NCBI RefSeq assembly: GCF_006335145.1
Contig: NZ_VDMN01000007.1
Span: forward strand, 265,167-329,166
Length of the DNA: 64,000 nt
Origin: Aliirhizobium smilacinae
GTDB lineage: Bacteria; Pseudomonadota; Alphaproteobacteria; Rhizobiales; Rhizobiaceae
Direction: 5' to 3'
Shown: piece by piece, positions 1 through 9,044 of the stretch
Position numbering within the stretch: the first letter of the stretch is position 1
How the letters are laid out: each line of letters begins with the position of its first letter
Program-made: the position numbers and the translations under genes
The notes under the pieces: model-generated
What the model was told of the DNA's origin: nothing
What the model saw: only the letters and a program-made list of their open reading frames with translations
Databases searched by the model: none

Positions 1-244
1 GGCGGTTGGCCAGTTCGAGGTGATGGCGGTTGCAAGGCGACAGGTCGGAACCGGTCTGCGCGATGCCGATGATCGGGCGATCGGACTGCAGCTCGGCCTG
101 GCTGAGGCCGAAATTCATGTAGCGCTCCAGATAGAGCGCCGTCATGTCGACATTGTCGGGATTGTCGAACCAGGCGCGCGAGCGAAGTTTGCGCGCACCC
201 GTAGTTGCAATTCCGGTGGACGGGGTTTTTCCGTGATCTGCCAT
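1..244 (-). CDS. IlvD/Edd-family sugar-acid dehydratase (5' end only)
   Basis: The gene runs off the left edge, so only the first 81 residues are visible. They include the stretches RSRAWFDNPDNVDMTALYLE and PIIGIAQTGSDLSPCNRHH. I recognise these as the N-terminus of the dihydroxy-acid/6-phosphogluconate dehydratase superfamily, in the branch that includes sugar-acid (arabinonate/galactonate type) dehydratases. Such enzymes remove water from an aldonate to give a 2-keto-3-deoxy sugar acid and usually need an Fe-S cluster. The Cys of SDLSPCN would be a cluster ligand. The ATG at 244 lies 2 bases after the TGA of the upstream dehydrogenase, so the two are very likely co-transcribed. The exact substrate cannot be told from this fragment. 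Confidence 0.85.
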   Translation of the reverse strand, partial: MADHGKTPSTGIATTGARKLRSRAWFDNPDNVDMTALYLERYMNFGLSQAELQSDRPIIGIAQTGSDLSPCNRHHLELANR

Positions 245-246
245 TG

Positions 247-1173
247 TCAGTCCTCGAATGCTTCAGTTTCGATGCGCCGGCCCAGCATGAAGGCATCGGC
301 CACATGCACCAGCGGCGAAAAATCGGTATCGCTCTCGCCTTTGGAGACGAGCGCAACGAAATCCCGGTAGAGATTGCGATATTCGCGGTCATCCTCAACG
401 ATCTGCGCCTCGCCATCGACGATCAGACGGCTGCCGCCATGGGTCAGCACGACCGAGCCTTCTTCCGTCTCGACGCTGATGTCCCAGGTCTGCGGGCCGG
501 TCTGGCGCCAGTCGAACTCCGCCTGGATCGGCAGGCCGGACGCGGTTTCGAACGTCAGGCTGGCCGCGATCGGTGCGGCGCGATTGGACGGAATGGTGAG
601 ATCCGAATGGGTGAGGTGGAATGTCTCTGGCATGATGCGGGTGACGATCGACAGCGCATTGATACCCGGATCGAACACGCCGAGACCACCCGGCTCCCAG
701 ATCCATGCCTGGCCCGGATGCCAATGACGCACGTCTTCCTTCCAGGAAACCGAGGCGCTTTTGATCTTGCGCTTGGCAAGCAGTGCCCGCGCCGGCTCAA
801 CGCCTGCGGCTCCGCGGGAGTGCCAGGTGGCAAACAGGCTCAGCCCCTTCGCCTTCGCCAGCTTTTCCAGCGCAAAGACTTCCGACAGCGTCGCACCCGG
901 CGGCTTTTCCAGCATCACATGCTTGCCGGCCTCGATCGCGGCCTTGGCCTGGGCGAAGCGGCCCTGCGGCGGTGTGCAGAGAGAAATCGCATCCAGTTCG
1001 ACGCCGGATGCCAGCATGGCACCGATGTCGTGGAAGCAGTGAACGCCATCCAGCTTGGCGTTGCGGCTGGCGACAGCCGTCAGTTCGATACCGTCGGTCG
1101 CTTCGATCGCGCCGAGATGCTGATCTCTGGCGATCTTTCCAAGTCCGACGATGCCGAGACGAATTTTGCTCAT
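247..1173 (-). CDS. Gfo/Idh/MocA-family aldose 1-dehydrogenase (D-galactose/L-arabinose type)
   Basis: The 308-residue protein has an N-terminal Rossmann motif (GIVGLGKIARDQH, about residues 7-19) and the Gfo/Idh/MocA family motif EKPPG near residue 90. It probably oxidises an aldopyranose to the lactone with NAD(P)+, the first step of the non-phosphorylative sugar route. Length and N-terminal sequence fit the rhizobial/Azospirillum galactose and arabinose 1-dehydrogenase group. It sits between a sugar-acid dehydratase (2 bp downstream) and a GguC/AraD1-type protein (11 bp upstream), which matches that pathway. Substrate preference between D-galactose, L-arabinose and D-fucose is inferred, not seen. 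Confidence 0.82.
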   Translation of the reverse strand: MSKIRLGIVGLGKIARDQHLGAIEATDGIELTAVASRNAKLDGVHCFHDIGAMLASGVELDAISLCTPPQGRFAQAKAAIEAGKHVMLEKPPGATLSEVFALEKLAKAKGLSLFATWHSRGAAGVEPARALLAKRKIKSASVSWKEDVRHWHPGQAWIWEPGGLGVFDPGINALSIVTRIMPETFHLTHSDLTIPSNRAAPIAASLTFETASGLPIQAEFDWRQTGPQTWDISVETEEGSVVLTHGGSRLIVDGEAQIVEDDREYRNLYRDFVALVSKGESDTDFSPLVHVADAFMLGRRIETEAFED

Positions 1174-1184
1174 GTCAATTTTCC

Positions 1185-2210
1185 TTAAAGCTTGCGCACG
1201 TCAACTGACATCGCCGCGGCGACGGTCAGACGGTTGACGAGCGGCAGCTTGAAGGGCGCAGCATCGATCTCAAACACATCACCTTCTTCGGTCTTGATGC
1301 CGTGCGAGACGGACAGCGTGGCCGTACCGAAGAAATGAACGTGCAGGTCGCCCGGCGCGCGGAAGATGTCGTATTTGAAGTTATGGTATTCGAGATTGGC
1401 TATCGAGTGCGACATGTTGGCCTCGCCCGACAGGAAAGGCTTTTCGAAGATCACTTCGGCGCCGCGACGGATACGCGAAGTACCTTCCACATGATCCGGC
1501 AGATCGCCGACCAGAAGTTCCGGGCCGAGCGACGCCTGGCGCAGCTTGGAATGGGCGAGCCAGAGATAGTTGCCCTTCTCGGTCACGTGATCGGAAAACT
1601 CGTTGGCGAGACAGAAACCGACGCGGAAAGGTGTGCCGTCAGGACCGATCAGATAGATACCCGCAAGTTCCGGCTCTTCACCGCCATCGAGAGCGAAGGA
1701 AGGTGACTCGAGATCCGAACCGGTGGATTTAAGCTGCGAGCCATTGCCCTTGTAGAACCATTCCGGCTGTGCGCCGACCTGTCCTGGGAGAGGCTTGCCG
1801 CCCTCGACACCCGACAGGAACATGCGCATGGAATCGGTCGGCTTGTCTTCGGCCTGAGCTGCCTTGTGCATCTTGTCGCGACCATCGGCGGAGCCGAGAT
1901 GCGTCAGGCCTGTACCGGCGACGACGAAATGGGCAGGATCGGGATGCGAGATCGGCAGACCGACGCGGCCTTCGCGTGCTGCAGCCTCTACGTCGATGTC
2001 GGCAGCGTAACCGAGCGCTTCGATCTGCGCTGCAAGGCTGCGGCCGGCGGCAATCGCCTGCGTCGCAAGATCGTAGGTCGAGGTCACGCCATTGACGATA
2101 CGGCCGGAACCCTGGCCTTCCCACGCAACAACCTTGACCGCGCCCGCATCATCAGCAATCTGCAGAATTCTCAGCATCGATATCGTCATCCAATTTGTCT
2201 GAACTGACAT
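1185..2210 (-). CDS. gguC: GguC/AraD1-family FAH-fold protein
   Basis: The 341-residue protein resembles the GguC/AraD1 family, which has a fumarylacetoacetate-hydrolase-like C-terminal domain. The acidic metal-binding stretch GGEEPELAGIYLIG and the later GTSRIRRGAEVIFEKPF support this. Family members act as 2-keto-3-deoxy-sugar-acid dehydratases in oxidative arabinose/galactose catabolism, and gguC was first seen in the Agrobacterium chvE-gguAB operon. I chose the ATG at 2210 because GGAGG lies 4-5 bases before it. An internal Met (MLRILQI, at 2177) is closer to the usual family start, so the first 11 residues may not be native. It begins the minus-strand catabolic operon and is divergent from the sugar importer. 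Confidence 0.8.
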   Translation of the reverse strand: MSVQTNWMTISMLRILQIADDAGAVKVVAWEGQGSGRIVNGVTSTYDLATQAIAAGRSLAAQIEALGYAADIDVEAAAREGRVGLPISHPDPAHFVVAGTGLTHLGSADGRDKMHKAAQAEDKPTDSMRMFLSGVEGGKPLPGQVGAQPEWFYKGNGSQLKSTGSDLESPSFALDGGEEPELAGIYLIGPDGTPFRVGFCLANEFSDHVTEKGNYLWLAHSKLRQASLGPELLVGDLPDHVEGTSRIRRGAEVIFEKPFLSGEANMSHSIANLEYHNFKYDIFRAPGDLHVHFFGTATLSVSHGIKTEEGDVFEIDAAPFKLPLVNRLTVAAAMSVDVRKL

Positions 2211-2499
2211 GGCGCCTCCACAGGCCATGCCTTCCTCCCATCAGATCGCAGACCTGACGTCTTTCAAAAATACGACTATTGGATTTGCCGCGCGAATGTC
2301 AAGAATGTCTTTTTCCGTAAAGGTAAATCGGCATTGGTCAATTTTTAGGCTATTGAATAAGGCGATACACGAGATTTGATAGAAATTCCGAGCACTTGAT
2401 CGTTTTTTACGCAAGCTTCGAAATTGGGGGTTGCAAAAGTACTATTATATGCCAATCCTTGCCTCGCCAGTTTGCTTCATCATCTCTGGGAGGATTAAG

Positions 2500-3462
2500 A
2501 TGAAAAAAGCTCTCGTCGCGGCAACCGCTGCCGCTATTTTTGCCACTCTTGCATCCGGCGTTTCCGCAAAATCACTGACAGTCGGCTTCTCGCAGATCGG
2601 ATCCGAATCCGGTTGGCGCGCCGCCGAAACGACGTTGACCAAGCAGCAAGCCGAAAAACGCGGCATTACGCTGAAATTTGCCGACGCTCAGCAGAAGCAG
2701 GAAAACCAGATCAAGGCGATCCGTGGCTTCATTGCCCAGGGCGTCGATGCGATCCTGATCGCACCCGTCGTTTCCACCGGCTGGGATGCCGTCCTGAAGG
2801 AAGCCAAGGAGGAAAAGATCCCGGTCATTCTGCTCGACCGCGAGATCGACAGCCCCAAAGATCTCTTCCTGACAGCCGTTACCTCCGACCAGGTCTATGA
2901 AGGCAAGGTCGCCGGCGAATGGCTCGCCAAGGATGTCGGCTCCAAGGACTGTAAGGTCGTCGAGCTTCAGGGCACGACAGGCTCTTCGCCGGCCATCAAC
3001 CGCAAGAAGGGTTTTGAGGAAGGCATCAAGGCCGCTTCCAACATCAAGATCGTCCGCTCTCAGACCGGCGACTTTACCCGCACCAAGGGTAAGGAAGTCA
3101 TGGAGAGCTTCATCAAGGCTGAAGGCGGCGGCAAGGATATCTGCGCCGTCTACGCCCATAATGATGACATGGCCGTCGGCGCCATCCAGGCGATCAAGGA
3201 AGCCGGCCTGAAGCCGGGCACCGACATCAAGATCGTCTCGATCGACGCCGTGCCGGACATCTTCCAGGCCATGGCAAAGGGTGAAGCCAATGCCACGGTC
3301 GAGCTGACGCCGAACATGGCCGGCCCTGCCTTCGATGCGCTCGAAGCCTATCTGAAGGACAAGAAAGAGCCGAAGAAGTGGATCCAGACGGAGTCCAAGC
3401 TCTACACCCAGAAGGACGATCCGATGAAGATCTACGAGGCCAAGAAAGGTCTCGGTTACTGA
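2500..3462 (+). CDS. ytfQ: Periplasmic sugar-binding protein of a YtfQ-type ABC importer
   Basis: The 320-residue precursor has a clear Sec signal peptide (MKKALVAATAAAIF followed by a cut after ...GVSA, near residue 23). A type I periplasmic binding fold starts with KSLTVGFSQIGSESGWR, which is characteristic of the galactofuranose binder YtfQ. The ATG at 2500 is preceded by GGGAGG with 6-base spacing; an in-frame upstream Met at 2431 lacks a binding site and would bury the signal peptide. It delivers galactofuranose or a related aldose to the permeases encoded downstream. It is followed by a strong hairpin before the ATPase gene, which would favour higher expression of the binder. Confidence 0.9.
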   Translation: MKKALVAATAAAIFATLASGVSAKSLTVGFSQIGSESGWRAAETTLTKQQAEKRGITLKFADAQQKQENQIKAIRGFIAQGVDAILIAPVVSTGWDAVLKEAKEEKIPVILLDREIDSPKDLFLTAVTSDQVYEGKVAGEWLAKDVGSKDCKVVELQGTTGSSPAINRKKGFEEGIKAASNIKIVRSQTGDFTRTKGKEVMESFIKAEGGGKDICAVYAHNDDMAVGAIQAIKEAGLKPGTDIKIVSIDAVPDIFQAMAKGEANATVELTPNMAGPAFDALEAYLKDKKEPKKWIQTESKLYTQKDDPMKIYEAKKGLGY

Positions 3463-3502
3463 TCTCCCGCTGTCCGCATCACTGATGCGAACCTCACCAA
3501 CG

Positions 3503-3530
3503 ACTGAAGCGGCAAAACTGCCGCTTCAGT
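3503..3530 (+). terminator. Stem-loop between binding-protein and ATPase genes
   Basis: A perfect 12-bp inverted repeat (arms 3503-3514 and 3519-3530, loop AAAC) lies 40 bases after the ytfQ stop and is followed by a short T-containing stretch. It most likely acts as a partial terminator or 3'-end stabiliser that raises the binding-protein to transporter ratio. It lacks a long T-run, so read-through into ytfR is expected. Confidence 0.6.
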
Positions 3531-3642
3531 TCCTTTGGAGCAATTCCAGCAAAACCGGGCACCGGTTTTTCGCGGCAGGATTTGCGCTGAAACAAAGAGA
3601 TAGAGCCGTTTCGCGTTTCGAGGAAAGGCGGAAATGCTCTGA

Positions 3643-5184
3643 ATGCGGGATGAAGACATGTCAGTTCAACACGCTCTTCTCGAAGCCCGGGGTATCGGCA
3701 AATCCTTTTTCGGCATTCCGGCCCTCGATGAGGTCGATTTCACACTTCAAGGCGGCGAAATCCACGCCCTTCTCGGCGAAAACGGCGCCGGCAAATCGAC
3801 ACTGATCAAGATCCTGACCGGCGTCTATCGCCGAGACCGGGGTACGATCTATCTGCACGGCAACGAGGTTTCCCCCGACAGTGTCGCCGAGGCGCAGACG
3901 CTCGGCATCGGCACGGTCTATCAGGAGGTCAATCTTCTGGAGAACCTGACGGTCGCCGAAAACCTGTTTCTCGGCCGCCAGCCACGTCGCTTCGGCATGA
4001 TCGACCGCCGCACCATGCGCGACCGGTCCAAAACTCTGCTTCAAAGATACGGCCTTAATATCGATGTCGATGCGCTGCTCTCGTCCTTTTCCGTCGCCAT
4101 CCGCCAGCTCATCGCGATTGCCCGTGCCGTCGATCTTTCCGGCAAGGTTCTGGTTCTCGACGAACCGACGGCCAGTCTCGATGCGCATGAAGTGAAGGGC
4201 CTGTTCACTGTCCTGCGCCAGCTGCGCGAAGAAGGTGTCGGCATCGTCATCATCACCCATTTCCTCGATCAGGTTTACGAGATCGCCGACCGAGTCACCG
4301 TGCTGCGCAACGGCCGCCTTGTCGGAAGCCGCACGATTTCCGAGCTGCCGCGTCTTGACCTGATCTCGATGATGCTCGGTCGAGAGCTGCAGCACATCAC
4401 TCGCGATCATCAGGCGGAGCCGGAAACGGTCGATGATCGCGGCGCGCCGTCCATTCAATTCCAGAACTACGGCAAGAAGGGCAGCGTCGCCCCCTTCGAT
4501 CTCGACATCAGGCCGGGCGAGGTCGTCGGCATTGCGGGCCTGCTTGGTTCGGGCCGCAGCGAGACCGCCTTTCTGCTGTTCGGCATAGACCGCGCCGACA
4601 GCGGCACCGCCACGATCGACGGCGAGCAAGTCGCCATCACTTCGCCCGAAGCCGCGATCGCCAACCGTTTCGGTTTCTGTCCGGAGGAACGCAAGACGGA
4701 CGGTATCGTCGGCGATCTTTCGGTTGCGGACAATATCGCGCTGGCGCTGCAGGCGCAGCGCGGCTGGATGCGGCTGATCTCGTCTTCCCACAAGCGGGAG
4801 CTGGCCGACAGCTTCATCAAGTCGCTCGACATCCGCCCCGCCGACCGCGAACGGCCGATAAAATTTCTCTCCGGCGGCAACCAGCAGAAGGCAATCCTCG
4901 CCCGCTGGCTGGTGACCGAGCCCCGGCTGCTCATCCTCGACGAGCCGACCCGCGGCATCGATATAGGCGCCCATGCGGAAATCCTGAAAATGATCGAAAG
5001 GCTGTGTTCCGAGGGCATGTCGCTGGTTGTCATATCCTCCGAGCTGGAGGAACTCACCGCCGTGGCGCACCGCGTCATCGTACTATCCGATCGCCGCCAT
5101 GTGGCCGAACTTTCCGGTCGTCAGCTGACCACCGACGGCATCATCCGGGCAATTGCCGGCACCGGCGAAACGGAGGCCGCGTGA
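3643..5184 (+). CDS. ytfR: Sugar ABC importer ATPase, two-domain (YtfR-type)
   Basis: The 513-residue protein has two tandem ATP-binding cassettes. The first has a canonical Walker A (GENGAGKST, about residues 46-54) and Walker B (VLVLDEPTASLD). The second has the degenerate Walker A usual in this family (GLLGSGRSE) with signature LSGGNQQK and Walker B LLILDEPTRGID. It powers import of the sugar captured by YtfQ. The first ATG (3643) is used here; an ATG at 3658 is an alternative that drops five residues. Its TGA overlaps the ATG of the next gene, giving tight translational coupling with the permease. Confidence 0.92.
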   Translation: MRDEDMSVQHALLEARGIGKSFFGIPALDEVDFTLQGGEIHALLGENGAGKSTLIKILTGVYRRDRGTIYLHGNEVSPDSVAEAQTLGIGTVYQEVNLLENLTVAENLFLGRQPRRFGMIDRRTMRDRSKTLLQRYGLNIDVDALLSSFSVAIRQLIAIARAVDLSGKVLVLDEPTASLDAHEVKGLFTVLRQLREEGVGIVIITHFLDQVYEIADRVTVLRNGRLVGSRTISELPRLDLISMMLGRELQHITRDHQAEPETVDDRGAPSIQFQNYGKKGSVAPFDLDIRPGEVVGIAGLLGSGRSETAFLLFGIDRADSGTATIDGEQVAITSPEAAIANRFGFCPEERKTDGIVGDLSVADNIALALQAQRGWMRLISSSHKRELADSFIKSLDIRPADRERPIKFLSGGNQQKAILARWLVTEPRLLILDEPTRGIDIGAHAEILKMIERLCSEGMSLVVISSELEELTAVAHRVIVLSDRRHVAELSGRQLTTDGIIRAIAGTGETEAA

Positions 5185-6215
5185 TGAACTGGTTTACCCG
5201 CCGCCTGCGCCGATTGGCACCGCAGCTTGCCGCACTGGCGATCATCCTCGGCGTTATCAGCCTTGTTGCGCCCGGCTTCCTGACGGTATCCGTCCAGAAC
5301 GGACGGCTTTACGGCAGCCTGATCGACATTCTGGTTCGCGCAGCACCCGTCGCACTCCTGACGGTCGGCATGACACTGGTGATCGCGACACGCGGCATCG
5401 ATCTTTCGATCGGCGCCGTTATCGCCATCTGCGGCGCTGTTGCCGCAACCCTGATCAGCGAGGGTTATCCGCTCCCGGTCGTGATCGCCGTTTCCCTCGG
5501 CGTCGGCATCGCCTGCGGATTGTGGAACGGTGTGCTCGTCGCAGTCCTCGATATCCAGCCGATCATCGCCACGCTCATCCTGATGGTGGCCGGCCGCGGC
5601 ATCGCCCAGCTCATCACCGAAGGCGTCATCCTGACGTTCAACGACGATACATTCTCGGCACTCGGTTCCGGCGCCCTGGCCGGCATCCCGATCCCCATTT
5701 ATCTCTGGATCGGAACGGCACTCGCGATCGGCCTGCTGATACGCCGCACCGCGCTCGGTTTCCTGATCGAGGCGACCGGCATCAACCGTCGCGCTGCAAG
5801 CCTTGCCGGCGTGCGCGCCCGCTTCCTGCTTTTCTCGGCCTACGCCATTTCCGGTCTCTGCGCAGCCATCGCCGGCATGATCGTCACCGCCGACATCCGC
5901 GGCGCCGACGCCAACAATGCCGGCCTTTGGCTGGAACTCGACGCGATCCTCGCGGTCGTCGTCGGCGGCACCTCGCTCAACGGCGGTCGTTTCTCGATCA
6001 CCGCATCGCTGATCGGCGCGCTGATCATCCAGTCGATCAATACCGGCATCCTCGTTTCGGGCTTTCCGCCGGAATTCAACCTGATCATCAAGGCCGGCAT
6101 CATCATCGTGGTGCTGACGCTGCAATCGCCCGCAATCGTCACCGTCTTCGGCTTCATCAAGGCCACGCGGCGGGGTGACAAGCTCAATCATGGTGCGAAG
6201 GAGGCGACCCGATGA
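5184..6215 (+). CDS. ytfT: Sugar ABC importer permease (YtfT-type)
   Basis: The 343-residue integral membrane protein is of the RbsC/AraH permease family, with about nine hydrophobic segments. It carries the family stretches GMTLVIATRGIDLSIGAVIA and DAILAVVVGGTSLNGGRF. The start at 5184 overlaps the ytfR stop (TGATG) and has GGAGG 7 bases upstream. It is one of two different permease subunits, as in the E. coli galactofuranose importer, where YtfT pairs with YjfF. Its stop overlaps the next start as ATGA. Confidence 0.9.
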   Translation: MNWFTRRLRRLAPQLAALAIILGVISLVAPGFLTVSVQNGRLYGSLIDILVRAAPVALLTVGMTLVIATRGIDLSIGAVIAICGAVAATLISEGYPLPVVIAVSLGVGIACGLWNGVLVAVLDIQPIIATLILMVAGRGIAQLITEGVILTFNDDTFSALGSGALAGIPIPIYLWIGTALAIGLLIRRTALGFLIEATGINRRAASLAGVRARFLLFSAYAISGLCAAIAGMIVTADIRGADANNAGLWLELDAILAVVVGGTSLNGGRFSITASLIGALIIQSINTGILVSGFPPEFNLIIKAGIIIVVLTLQSPAIVTVFGFIKATRRGDKLNHGAKEATR

Positions 6216-7198
6216 TCCATGCCCGCAACCTGCCCTTCGTCACCACGCTGGCGATCTTCGTCATCGCCTACGGGCTTTGCGTCCTGCAGTTTCCCAACAT
6301 GCTGTCGACGCGGGTAATCGGCAATCTTCTGACCGATAATGCCTTTCTCGGTATCGCGGCGGTCGGCATGACCTTTGTCATCCTGTCGGGCGGCATCGAC
6401 CTTTCGGTCGGATCGGTGATTGCGTTTACCAGCGTCTTCGTTGCAGTGATGATCGGCTCCTTCGGCGTCCACCCATTGACCGCCTTCCTCGCAGCGCTGG
6501 TCATTTCGACCCTGTTCGGTTGCCTGATGGGCGCGATGATCCGCTATCTGCTCATCCCGCCCTTCGTGGTGACGCTGGCCGGCATGTTTCTCGCCCGCGG
6601 TGCGGCATATCTCGTTTCGACGCAATCGGTGCCGATCACCCATGAATTCATCGACACCATGCTCGGCTTTTACATCCGTTTCCCCGGTGGCGGGCGGCTG
6701 ACGCTTCTCGCCATGGTAATGCTGGTCGTGTTTGCCGTTGGCATCGTCGTCGCTTCGCGCACCCGCTTCGGCGCCAACGTCTATGCGATCGGCGGCAATA
6801 TCCAGTCGGCCGAGCTGATGGGTGTGCCGGTGGGCGCGACGACGATCCGTATCTACGCTCTGTCCGGCTTCCTTTCGGGCCTCGCCGGCATCGTCTACAC
6901 GCTCTACACGTCCTCCGGTTATTCGCTGGCGACGGTCGGTGTGGAACTCGATGCGATTGCCGCAGTGGTGATCGGCGGGACACTTCTGACCGGCGGCGTT
7001 GGACTGATCGCCGGTACATTCGTGGGCATCCTGCTACAGGGGCTGATCCAGACCTACATCGTCTTTGACGGGACACTGTCCTCGTGGTGGACGAAAATCG
7101 TCATCGGTATCCTGTTGTTCGTATTCATCGTGTTGCAGCGCACCATCATCTGGTATTCAGACCGCCGACTTGCAGTTCGACAATTGAAGGAAGTGTGA
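6212..7198 (+). CDS. yjfF: Sugar ABC importer permease (YjfF-type)
   Basis: This 328-residue RbsC-family permease is the partner of YtfT. The segments GMTFVILSGGIDLSVGSVIAF and DAIAAVVIGGTLLTGGVG are diagnostic of the family. The ATGA overlap with ytfT (6212-6215) indicates a single operon. The order binder-ATPase-permease-permease equals ytfQ-ytfR-ytfT-yjfF of enterobacteria, so galactofuranose is the best guess. In rhizobia such importers can also take arabinose or galactose, which would fit the divergent catabolic genes. Confidence 0.9.
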   Translation: MIHARNLPFVTTLAIFVIAYGLCVLQFPNMLSTRVIGNLLTDNAFLGIAAVGMTFVILSGGIDLSVGSVIAFTSVFVAVMIGSFGVHPLTAFLAALVISTLFGCLMGAMIRYLLIPPFVVTLAGMFLARGAAYLVSTQSVPITHEFIDTMLGFYIRFPGGGRLTLLAMVMLVVFAVGIVVASRTRFGANVYAIGGNIQSAELMGVPVGATTIRIYALSGFLSGLAGIVYTLYTSSGYSLATVGVELDAIAAVVIGGTLLTGGVGLIAGTFVGILLQGLIQTYIVFDGTLSSWWTKIVIGILLFVFIVLQRTIIWYSDRRLAVRQLKEV

Positions 7199-7200
7199 TT

Positions 7201-7983
7201 TTGGGTCTCCTGGAAACGACCATCAGCGGCCGGAAGCGGCGCGGCAACCACGCCCATGTGGTGGCCGAGCTCGGGCGCGGTATCGTCTCCGGCAAGATCC
7301 CAGAAGGCTCTCTTCTGCCCGGAGATGCCGAGCTTTCGGGCCGTTTCGGCGTATCACGCACGGTGCTGCGCGAGGCAATGAAGACGCTGTCCGCCAAACG
7401 GCTGATCGAGGCCAAGGCCAAGGTTGGCACCCGCGTGCTGCCCCGCGAAAGCTGGAATTTCTTTGATTCGGATGTACTTGGCTGGCGCTTCGAAGCCGGG
7501 CTGGATTTCGAATTCATCGAACACCTGGCCGAAATCCGTCTGGCGCTTGAACCTGCCGCAGCCTCGGCAGCGGCAGCCCGTGCCACAAGCGACGATATCG
7601 TCGCGCTCTATACGATCGCCGCCAAATTCGACAATCTCAACCATACGCCGGAAACGGTCGCCCAGGTGGATCTCGAATTTCATCTCGCCATTGCCCGTAT
7701 GTCCGGCAACCCTTTCATGCGCTCGGCAAGCGCGCTGATCGAGGCAGCGCTTGCAATTTCCTTCCAGCTGTCATCGCCTGCCGCTTCGCCTGAAACGATC
7801 GACGAGGTGGCGACAAATCACCTGCGGATCGTCCACGCCATCGCTTCGCGCGATCCGGCCAAGGCGATGTCGGCGATGCGGCATGTAATCGAGATCGGCA
7901 AGAGCCGTATCCGCGCTTCGCTCCGCGGCGTCGATCGCAACGCAGTCGATGTCCGCCATGCCGTCACCGTCGACAACAACTGA
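7201..7983 (+). CDS. FadR-subfamily GntR transcriptional regulator
   Basis: The protein is about 260 residues: an N-terminal winged helix (AELGRGIVSGKIPEG..., with helix-turn-helix LSGRFGVSRTVLREAMKTL) followed by an all-helical FCD effector domain containing DLEFHLAIARMSGNPFM. Family members bind sugar acids or other carboxylates and usually repress the local catabolic operon. I place the start at the TTG at 7201, 9 bases after AAGGA; a GTG at 7195 is the alternative. Starting 2 bases after yjfF, it is probably co-transcribed with the importer and likely controls both divergent sugar operons. Confidence 0.85.
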   Translation: MGLLETTISGRKRRGNHAHVVAELGRGIVSGKIPEGSLLPGDAELSGRFGVSRTVLREAMKTLSAKRLIEAKAKVGTRVLPRESWNFFDSDVLGWRFEAGLDFEFIEHLAEIRLALEPAAASAAAARATSDDIVALYTIAAKFDNLNHTPETVAQVDLEFHLAIARMSGNPFMRSASALIEAALAISFQLSSPAASPETIDEVATNHLRIVHAIASRDPAKAMSAMRHVIEIGKSRIRASLRGVDRNAVDVRHAVTVDNN

Positions 7984-8084
7984 GCACCACATCGTGTCGA
8001 GCGGAGCTTGCGACAGCAATAGTTGACTTCATAAGTCATGAATGATCTTAGTCCGGCAAGAACACAGATATTCCGGACCGCCCC

Positions 8085-9044
8085 ATGCTCCACCAGACCC
8101 GAGGCCGCATTACCCGTGACAACGGCGCAGCAATCGATGCGCTGAAAAAACGTGCCGCCGAATGGGAAGTGCCGCTGACGCAGGAGGCCGCCGGTTTCTG
8201 CTTCCATGTCTGGAATTCCAAGGCAACGCTCTATCCGGACGAAACCGGGGTGACGATCGAGATCTCCTCGCCCGAGCAGCGCCTGCTGCAGACATTACAG
8301 GGCAGCCTGACCGAGCTTTTCGAGGAATGCCTGCTCTGCCCGAAATGGGATGAAGTGGCCGAAGGCGCGCTGGCGCCCGGCATGTCGCTGATGCAGGTGG
8401 CCTCGGTGACCAAACGCTCGCCGGGCTTCACCCGCGTACGTCTGGAAGGACATGATGCGGAACGCTTCGGAGCGGGCAACTACCATTTCCGCCTTCTCAT
8501 TCCTCGCCGAGGCCGCCCGCCCTGCTGGCCACGCATCGCCGCATCCGGCCGCACCGTCTGGCCGGAGGGCGACGACGCCCTGCACAGGCCCGTCTACACC
8601 ACCGTCGCCCATGGCCAGGACTGGATCGAGTTCGACATCTTCGAACACCAAGGCAGCCCGACATCCGCCTGGGTCGCGGAAGATCCGACCGACAGGACGA
8701 TCGGCATCATCGGGCCTGGCGGCGGCGGGTGCCCCGATAGCCAGAACCTTTTCCTGTTTGGCGACGAGACCGCCCTGCCGGCGATCATCCGCATGCTCCA
8801 GGAGGCGAAAGGCGAGGTCCGGGCATTCGTCCGGGCGCGCCGCGACGATCTCTGCGAGCTTGCCGCCGATGACAGGGTGTCAGGCGTTGCAGATCTGATG
8901 CCAGCGCTGCAGGCTCTTGAACTTGGCGATGGCGCCCATGTATGGTTTGCCGGACATGCCGATCAAGCCCGCGCGGCCCGCACATATCTGACCGGCCAAG
9001 GCTTGCAGAAGCGCGATTTCATCGCCGCGGCCTACTGGAGTTAA
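8085..9044 (+). CDS. Siderophore-interacting protein with N-terminal DUF2218 domain
   Basis: The 319-residue protein has an N-terminal DUF2218-like domain (about residues 1-85), then a FAD-binding siderophore-interacting (SIP) domain. The SIP part has an FAD-type RPVYTT motif, a GPGGGG loop and a C-terminal nucleotide-binding half ending IAAAYWS. SIP enzymes are cytoplasmic NAD(P)H-dependent ferric-siderophore reductases that release iron after uptake. The fused form is common in alphaproteobacteria. No siderophore transporter lies next to it here. Iron-responsive control would be expected, but I see no clear Fur/RirA-type box in the 100 bases upstream. Confidence 0.85.
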   Translation: MLHQTRGRITRDNGAAIDALKKRAAEWEVPLTQEAAGFCFHVWNSKATLYPDETGVTIEISSPEQRLLQTLQGSLTELFEECLLCPKWDEVAEGALAPGMSLMQVASVTKRSPGFTRVRLEGHDAERFGAGNYHFRLLIPRRGRPPCWPRIAASGRTVWPEGDDALHRPVYTTVAHGQDWIEFDIFEHQGSPTSAWVAEDPTDRTIGIIGPGGGGCPDSQNLFLFGDETALPAIIRMLQEAKGEVRAFVRARRDDLCELAADDRVSGVADLMPALQALELGDGAHVWFAGHADQARAARTYLTGQGLQKRDFIAAAYWS

